Assembly: GCA_942491465.1 (NCBI GenBank)
Contig: CALOBA010000033.1
Span: forward strand, 1 to 9,847
DNA length: 9,847 bases
Reading direction: 5' to 3'
Source of the DNA: CALOBA01 sp942491465
GTDB lineage: Bacteria > Pseudomonadota > Gammaproteobacteria > Chromatiales > Chromatiaceae
Under the pieces are notes generated by a model. That model was not told the origin of the DNA. It saw only the letters and a list, made by a program, of their open reading frames with translations, and searched no databases. A program made the position numbers and the translations under genes. Shown here one piece after another: positions 5,137 through 9,847 of the stretch (positions are counted from its first letter, which is position 1; every line of letters starts with the position of its first letter).

Positions 5137-6498
5137 ATGAACCTCATCCCCAATTGGCTGCGCCGCGGCGCCCATGCCGGCGGCAGCGACAGCCTGGAGA
5201 AGACCAAGCTCACCCTCGGCTTCATCCCGCTCACCGACTGCGCACCGCTGGTGGTGGCCAAAGAGCGCGGTTACTTCGCCGACGTCGGGCTCGACGTGGA
5301 GCTGTCGAAGGAGACCTCCTGGGCCAACGTCCGCGACAAGGTGGGCATCGGCATCCTCGACGGCGCGCACATGCTCGCCCCCATGCCGCTGGCGGCGAGC
5401 CTGGGCCTAGGCCCCGTCGAGAAGCCCACCGTCACCGCCCTGTCGCTGGATCTCAACGGCAACGCCATCACCGTCTCGCAGCCGCTCTACGAGCGCATGC
5501 GCGAGCTGGACGCCGGCGCCCTTACCCACCGGCCCTTCTCGGCGCGGGCCTTGGCGCAGGTGATCGCCGAGCGCAAGGCACAGGCCGGCAAGCCGCTCAC
5601 CTTCGCGGTGGTCTATCCGCTGTCGACCCATGCCTATGAGCTGCGCTACTGGCTCGGTGCCGCCGGCATCGACCCGGACAACGACGTGAACCTGGTGGTG
5701 GTACCGCCGCCGCAGATGGTCACCCAGCTGCGCGCCGGCAACATCGACGGCTTCTGCGTCGGCGAGCCCTGGAACTCGGTGGCCGTCGCCGAGGGGCTGG
5801 GCCGGGTGCTCATCACCAACCACGAGCTCTGGAACAACAACCCGGAGAAGGTCTTCGGCGTCAATCTGGAGTGGGCGGAGCAGTATCCGAACACCCACCG
5901 CGCGGTGCTGACGGCGCTGCTGCAGGCGGCGCGCTGGACCGATGCCCACGAGAATCGCCCGGCGGTGGCGGAGCTGATCGCGCAGGCGCGCTATGTGAAC
6001 GCGCCGGTGGAGATCGTGCGCCAGTCCATCACCGGCACCTTCCGCTACGCGCTGGACGAGCCGCCGGTGAGCATGCCGGACTTCAACGTCTTCTTCCGCT
6101 TTGCGGCGACCTTCCCGTGGCGCTCCCATGCGCTGTGGTTCCTGACCCAGATGCTGCGCTGGGGGCAGATCGACCACGCCATCGACCTCAACGCCGTCGC
6201 CGCTGCCTGTTACCGGCCGGACCTCTATCGCGACGCCGCCGATGGGCTCGGCCTCGCGGTGCCGAGCGCCGACCACAAGCCCGAGGGCCTGCACCCCCGC
6301 GGCTGGATGCTGGAGGACGCCAGCAGCCCCATCGCCATGGGGCCGGACCGCTTCTTCGACGGCCGGCGCTTCGACCCGACCGACCCCCTCGGCTACCTGG
6401 CCGGCTTCGACGTGCACCACCTTGCCGTATCGCTGGAGGACCTCGCCGCCGCCAATCAGGGCGCGCCGGCGAGCGCCGACATCGCAACCACCGAATAG
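5137..6498 (+). CDS. nasS: Cytoplasmic NrtA-like nitrate sensor (NasS type)
   Basis: This 453-residue protein is related to NrtA along its whole length, with SWANVRDK (Trp62), STHAYELRYW (His165), VGEPWN (Gly209) and NNPEKVF (Lys238) in the ligand-pocket positions. It has no signal peptide: the N-terminus MNLIPNWLRRGAHAG runs straight into the KLTLGFIPLTDCAPLVVA fold start, so it should stay in the cytoplasm. That is the hallmark of NasS, which binds nitrate or nitrite and frees the antiterminator NasT. The DGAHMLAPMP motif fits both NasS and the C-terminal regulatory domain of NrtC. The C-terminus (about 360-453, with a HPRGWMLEDASSPIAMGPDRFFDGRRFDP-like region) is longer on alignment than in many NrtA proteins. 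The start at 5137 is the first ATG after nrtD and lacks a clear ribosome site, so coupling to nrtD translation is likely. The alternative is a transport inhibitor acting on NrtD, as the NrtC domain does. Confidence 0.78.
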   Translation: MNLIPNWLRRGAHAGGSDSLEKTKLTLGFIPLTDCAPLVVAKERGYFADVGLDVELSKETSWANVRDKVGIGILDGAHMLAPMPLAASLGLGPVEKPTVTALSLDLNGNAITVSQPLYERMRELDAGALTHRPFSARALAQVIAERKAQAGKPLTFAVVYPLSTHAYELRYWLGAAGIDPDNDVNLVVVPPPQMVTQLRAGNIDGFCVGEPWNSVAVAEGLGRVLITNHELWNNNPEKVFGVNLEWAEQYPNTHRAVLTALLQAARWTDAHENRPAVAELIAQARYVNAPVEIVRQSITGTFRYALDEPPVSMPDFNVFFRFAATFPWRSHALWFLTQMLRWGQIDHAIDLNAVAAACYRPDLYRDAADGLGLAVPSADHKPEGLHPRGWMLEDASSPIAMGPDRFFDGRRFDPTDPLGYLAGFDVHHLAVSLEDLAAANQGAPASADIATTE

Positions 6499-6536
6499 CG
6501 CCCAAGGGCTCAGCAACAGTTCGAGGAACCCCGACG

Positions 6537-8972
6537 ATGAAAGAACGCCTAGTCCTGATCGGCAACGGCATGGCCGGTATGCGCACCATCGAGGAGCTGC
6601 TGAAGCTCGAGCCGGAGCTTTACGACATCACCGTGTTCGGCGCCGAGCCGCATCCCAACTACAACCGCATCCTGCTCTCGCCGGTGCTCTCCGGCGAGAA
6701 GACCATCGACGAGATCATGCTCAATACCCGGGAGTGGTACGACGAGCACGGCATCACGCTGCATACCGCCGAGCTGGTCACGGACATCGACCGCAAGCAG
6801 CGCCTGGTGAAGAGCCAATCGGGGCTTGAAGTCCCCTACGACCGGCTGATCCTCGCCACCGGCTCCTATCCGTTCATGATCCCGGTGCCGGGGGCGGACC
6901 TGCCCGGCGTCATGGGCTACCGGGACATCGCCGATGTGGACGCGATGATCGAAGCCGCCCGCGATCACAAGCACGCCGTCGTCATCGGTGGTGGGCTCTT
7001 GGGGCTGGAGGCCGCCTATGGTCTGCAGCAGCAGGGCATGGAGGTCACCGTGGTGCACCTGCTGGACGCGCTGATGGAGCGCCAGTTGGACAAGCCGGCC
7101 GCGGCCTTGCTGAAGGCCTCGCTGGAGCAGCGCGGGCTCAAGTTCCTGATGGAAGCCCAGACCGCAGCCATCGAGGGCGACGGCCGGGTCCAGCGGGTGC
7201 GCTTCAAGGACGGCAGCGAGGTGGCGGCGGACCTGGTGGTGATGGCCGTCGGCATCCGCCCCAACATCGCGCTGGCCCAGCAGGTGGGGCTGCACTGCGA
7301 GAAGGGCATCGTCGTCGATGACACCATGCTCACCTACGACCCGCGCATCTACGCCATCGGCGAGTGCGTGCAGCACCGCGGCCAGTGCTACGGGTTGGTG
7401 GCGCCGCTGTTCGAACAGGCGAAGGTCTGCGCCAATCACCTCGCCCGGCTCGGCTACGGCCGCTACGAGGGCTCGGTGACCAGCACCAAGCTCAAGGTCA
7501 CCGGCATCGACCTGTTCTCCGCCGGCAATTACTTGGGCGGCGAGGGCTGCGAGGAGATCCTGTTCCAGGACCCGGGCGCCGGCGTCTACAAGAAGCTGGT
7601 CATCAAAGACAACAAGCTCGACGGCGCCGTGCTCTACGGCGACACCATCGACGGCGCCTGGTTCTTCCAGCTGATGCGCCAGGGCACCGACGTGTCGGGC
7701 ATGCGCGAGGACCTGCTGTTCGGCCAGGCGCACCTCGGCGATGCCGGCCACGGCGGCCAGACCCAGGCGGCGGCCATGACCGACGACATGCAGGTCTGCG
7801 ACTGCAACGGCGTCTGCAAGGGCGAGATCGTCCAGGCCATCACCTCCAAGGGCCTGTTCACCGTGGACGACGTGAAGCTGCATACCAAGGCGGCGGCGTC
7901 CTGCGGCTCCTGCACCGGGCTGGTGGAGCAGATTCTGGCCAACACCCTGGGCAGCGACTACTCCGCACCCGAGGCCAAGCCGCTGTGCAAGTGCACCGAC
8001 TACACCCACGACCAGGTGCGCGCGGCCATCCGCGACCAGCATCTGACCAGCATCGGGCAGGTGTTCCAGCAACTGGACTGGCGCGAGCCCGACGGCTGCC
8101 ATTCCTGTCGCCCGGCGCTGAACTACTACCTGATCTCCACCTGGCCCGACGAGACCGCCGACGACGGCCAGAGCCGCTTCATCAACGAGCGGGCGCACGC
8201 CAACATCCAGAAGGACGGCACCTACTCGGTGATCCCGCGCATCTTCGGCGGCGAGACCTCACCGCAGCAGCTGCGCGCCATCGCCGACGCGGCCGAGAAG
8301 TTCGACGTGCGCACGGTCAAGATCACCGGCGGCCAGCGCATCGACCTGCTCGGCCTCACCAAGGAGCAGCTGCCGCACATCTGGAAGGACCTCACCGACG
8401 CCGGCTTCGTTTCGGGCCACGCCTACGGCAAGGCCATGCGCACGGTGAAGACCTGCGTCGGCTCCCAGTGGTGCCGTTTCGGGGTGCAGGACTCCACCAA
8501 GATGGGCATCGAGCTGGAAGAGCTCACCTGGGGCTCCTGGACGCCGCACAAGTTCAAGCTGGCCGTGTCCGGCTGCCCGCGCAACTGCGCCGAGGCCACC
8601 ATCAAGGACTTCGGCGTGGTCGCCATCGAGTCCGGCTGGGAGCTGCACGTGGGCGGCAACGGCGGCGTGAAGGTGCGCGCCACCGACGTGCTCTGCCGGG
8701 TCGAGACACCGGAGCAGGTCAAGGAGTACTGCGGCGCCTTCATGCAGGTCTACCGCGAGGAGGCGCGCTATCTGGAGCGCACCGCGCCCTGGGTGGAGCG
8801 GGTCGGCATCGCCTACGTGAAAAAGCGCGTGGTGGAGGACGAGGTGGGCCGCAAGGCACTCTACAAACGCTTCCTGGAGTCGCAGAAGCTCGCGCAGGTG
8901 GACCCCTGGAAGGAGCGCGCCGCCGGCACCGACGCCCACGAGTTCACGCCTCTGAAGCAGGCGAACGGGTAA
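6537..8972 (+). CDS. nirB: NADH-dependent assimilatory nitrite reductase, large siroheme subunit (NirB)
   Basis: This 811-residue protein is predicted to reduce nitrite to ammonium with six electrons from NADH in the cytoplasm. The order of domains is canonical. An FAD-binding fold opens with VLIGNGMAGMRT (6-17), followed by an NAD(P)H fold with VVIGGGLLGLEAA (148-160) and an FAD closing motif IYAIGECVQH (271-280). A BFD-type [2Fe-2S] domain has Cys421, 423, 456 and 459. A second CxC...CxxC set is Cys484, 486, 521 and 524 (KCTDYT... GCHSCRPALNYYL). A sulfite/nitrite reductase half-domain spans about 550-620. The siroheme/[4Fe-4S] site has Cys640 and Cys646 (TCVGSQWC) and Cys680 and Cys684 (SGCPRNC). 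All ligands are intact. GAGGA at 6523-6527 supports the ATG at 6537. It lies 38 nt after nasS and is the catalytic core of the operon. Confidence 0.96.
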   Translation: MKERLVLIGNGMAGMRTIEELLKLEPELYDITVFGAEPHPNYNRILLSPVLSGEKTIDEIMLNTREWYDEHGITLHTAELVTDIDRKQRLVKSQSGLEVPYDRLILATGSYPFMIPVPGADLPGVMGYRDIADVDAMIEAARDHKHAVVIGGGLLGLEAAYGLQQQGMEVTVVHLLDALMERQLDKPAAALLKASLEQRGLKFLMEAQTAAIEGDGRVQRVRFKDGSEVAADLVVMAVGIRPNIALAQQVGLHCEKGIVVDDTMLTYDPRIYAIGECVQHRGQCYGLVAPLFEQAKVCANHLARLGYGRYEGSVTSTKLKVTGIDLFSAGNYLGGEGCEEILFQDPGAGVYKKLVIKDNKLDGAVLYGDTIDGAWFFQLMRQGTDVSGMREDLLFGQAHLGDAGHGGQTQAAAMTDDMQVCDCNGVCKGEIVQAITSKGLFTVDDVKLHTKAAASCGSCTGLVEQILANTLGSDYSAPEAKPLCKCTDYTHDQVRAAIRDQHLTSIGQVFQQLDWREPDGCHSCRPALNYYLISTWPDETADDGQSRFINERAHANIQKDGTYSVIPRIFGGETSPQQLRAIADAAEKFDVRTVKITGGQRIDLLGLTKEQLPHIWKDLTDAGFVSGHAYGKAMRTVKTCVGSQWCRFGVQDSTKMGIELEELTWGSWTPHKFKLAVSGCPRNCAEATIKDFGVVAIESGWELHVGGNGGVKVRATDVLCRVETPEQVKEYCGAFMQVYREEARYLERTAPWVERVGIAYVKKRVVEDEVGRKALYKRFLESQKLAQVDPWKERAAGTDAHEFTPLKQANG

Positions 8973-9022
8973 CGGCGGAAGCGAACAACTGTGCCCTCGC
9001 TGTCGTAGTCGTCATCGAACCC

Positions 9023-9046
9023 GACAACGACAACGACAACGACAAC
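9023..9046 (+). repeat. Hexanucleotide tandem repeat (GACAAC)x4
   Basis: Four perfect copies of GACAAC occur in the nirB-nirD gap, with related partial units around them (GTCGTAGTCGTCATCG at 9002-9017). Such short tandem arrays can gain or lose units by slippage, which would change the gap in 6-nt steps without touching either gene. No function is evident. Confidence 0.8.
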
Positions 9047-9059
9047 GAAGATGAGCGCG

Positions 9060-9091
9060 CGTAGGTCGGGCCGACGCAAGGAGGCCCGACG
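9060..9091 (+). repeat. REP-like unit between nirB and nirD
   Basis: This 32-nt copy matches the unit at 1022-1053 with one substitution (CGCAAGG for CGCCAGG). It ends 35 nt before the nirD start codon. Like the copy at 2940-2971 it forms a GTCGGGCC/GGCCCGAC hairpin inside the operon. No inverted partner is seen nearby. Confidence 0.8.
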
Positions 9092-9126
9092 CTGCGGCGC
9101 AGGATCAACACAACGAGACACACGAC

Positions 9127-9498
9127 ATGAGCGCCGTCATAGCCGAACAAACCTGGGTCGAGATCGGTCCCATCGACAGCATCCCGCGCCTCGGCGCCCG
9201 GGTGCTGAAGCGCGACGGCGGCGACATCGCCGTCTTCCGCACCAGCGACGACGCCGTCTTCGCGCTGCTGAACCGCTGCCCGCACCGGGGCGGCCCGCTG
9301 TCGGAGGGCATCGTCTACGGTCGCACCGTTGCCTGTCCACTGCACAACTGGTGCCTGGACCTGGCCACCGGCGACGCCAAGGCGCCGGACGAGGGCTGCG
9401 CCACCAGCTTCCCCACCCGCATCGAACAGGGCCAGGTGCTGGTCTCGACGACGCCGGCCGCGGGCGATGCGGCCAGGTCGGAGCACAATGAACCCTGA
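9127..9498 (+). CDS. nirD: Rieske-type nitrite reductase small subunit (NirD)
   Basis: This 123-residue protein is the small partner of NirB. It has a Rieske fold with an intact [2Fe-2S] ligand set: Cys51 and His53 in CPHRGGPL, and Cys70 and His73 in CPLHNW. E. coli NirD has the same fold but, as I recall, lacks these ligands. This version should therefore carry a cluster and may pass electrons within the complex. The start at 9127 gives the expected N-terminus (TWVEIGPIDSIPRLGARVL); the ribosome site is weak. It is separated from nirB by 154 nt of repeats and overlaps the next gene by 11 nt, so nirD and the DsrC-like gene are probably translationally coupled. The tail after about residue 108 is short and polar. 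Confidence 0.93.
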   Translation: MSAVIAEQTWVEIGPIDSIPRLGARVLKRDGGDIAVFRTSDDAVFALLNRCPHRGGPLSEGIVYGRTVACPLHNWCLDLATGDAKAPDEGCATSFPTRIEQGQVLVSTTPAAGDAARSEHNEP

Positions 9499-9847
9499 CG
9501 TGCGGCACCTGCCGCTGGAGGTGGCCGGCCGCCGGCTCGCCACCGACCAGCTCGGCTACCTGCTGGACCCCGCCGACTGGGATGAGCAGGTCGCCGAGAT
9601 CATCGCCGAGCAGGAAGGCATCAGCCTCGGCGACGAGCACTGGATCCTGATCCGCATCGTCCGTGACCACTTCGAACGCGCGCAGCGCGTACCAGAGGGC
9701 GCCGCGCTGCTGAAGGCGATGCGCGCCGAGCTGGGCGAGACCGCCGGCACCCGCAACCACCTGCATCAACTATTCCCTTACGGCTACGGCTCCCAGCTGT
9801 GCAAGATCGCCGGCATGACCATGCCGAGGAAGGTGATGCTGGACGTT
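9488..9847 (+). CDS. DsrC/TusE-family sulfur-carrier-like protein (partial, runs off the window)
   Basis: The reading frame starts at ATG 9488, inside the end of nirD, and stays open for 120 codons to the window edge. The N-terminal part has the DsrC/TusE pattern: LPLEVAGRRLATDQLGYLLD, then DWDEQVAEIIAEQEGISL, then DEHWILIRIVRDHFER. The C-terminal arm shows FPYGYGSQLCKIAGM. In this family the Cys in that position (Cys105 here) is the inner one (CysB). The second, penultimate Cys of true DsrC would be expected 11 residues later, but that position is Val and the frame goes on MLDV to the edge. It therefore resembles DsrC homologs with an altered cysteine set rather than classical DsrC or TusE (in TusE the kept Cys is the penultimate one). 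Its coupling to nirD suggests a link with the siroheme nitrite reductase; the role is unknown. Confidence 0.8.
   Translation, partial: MNPDVRHLPLEVAGRRLATDQLGYLLDPADWDEQVAEIIAEQEGISLGDEHWILIRIVRDHFERAQRVPEGAALLKAMRAELGETAGTRNHLHQLFPYGYGSQLCKIAGMTMPRKVMLDV

Noticed and set aside
5871..6536. Upstream in-frame extension of nirB
   Set aside because: It overlaps the conserved end of the NasS-like gene in another frame and is Arg/Pro/Ala-rich; the canonical NirB N-terminus and a GAGGA site are at 6537.
6549..8198. Minus-strand open frame (549 codons) antisense to nirB
   Set aside because: The plus strand encodes every motif of NirB; the antisense product is Val/Ala/His/Leu-biased and resembles nothing. 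The same applies to 5407-6516 (-) and 4271-5125 (-).

Overview
The window looks like nitrate/nitrite assimilation DNA from a GC-rich gammaproteobacterium. The protein families, the NirB/NirD pair followed by a DsrC/TusE-family gene, and the GC-rich palindromic intergenic repeats would fit a purple sulfur bacterium (Chromatiaceae-like). That placement is inference from memory of these families. No rRNA, tRNA, CRISPR array or transposase gene is visible.

Layout, all genes on the + strand. A sigma-54-type promoter (4-21) precedes nasT (176-757), an ANTAR-domain RNA-binding antiterminator. Next is a gene-free stretch of about 745 nt (758-1503). It holds three kinds of intergenic palindromes, a second and better sigma-54 promoter (1225-1241), and a transcribed leader. 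The leader carries hairpins whose loops show the A1/G4 pattern of ANTAR targets, and a strong intrinsic terminator (1395-1451). Then follow nrtA (Tat-exported nitrate-binding protein), nrtB (permease), nrtD (ATPase), a cytoplasmic NrtA-like protein (NasS-type nitrate sensor), nirB (siroheme nitrite reductase large subunit), nirD (Rieske-type small subunit) and a DsrC/TusE-family gene that runs to the window edge.

How it probably works. NtrC-type nitrogen control would act through sigma-54 at both promoters. Nitrate-specific control would act by antitermination: NasS holds NasT when nitrate is absent, and on nitrate binding NasT is released, binds the leader hairpins and lets polymerase pass the terminator. 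NrtABD imports nitrate (or nitrite), and NirBD reduces nitrite to ammonium with NADH. The assimilatory nitrate reductase is not in the window and may lie downstream. The sensor gene lies inside the operon it should control, apart from its partner nasT, so a feedback loop is likely.

Three gaps inside the operon (nrtA-nrtB, nrtB-nrtD, nirB-nirD) each carry a dispersed palindromic repeat. The remaining junctions are tight: 26 nt, 38 nt and an 11-nt overlap. The points most worth following up are the complete sigma-54/ANTAR leader, the split nasS/nasT arrangement, and the DsrC-like protein coupled to a siroheme nitrite reductase.
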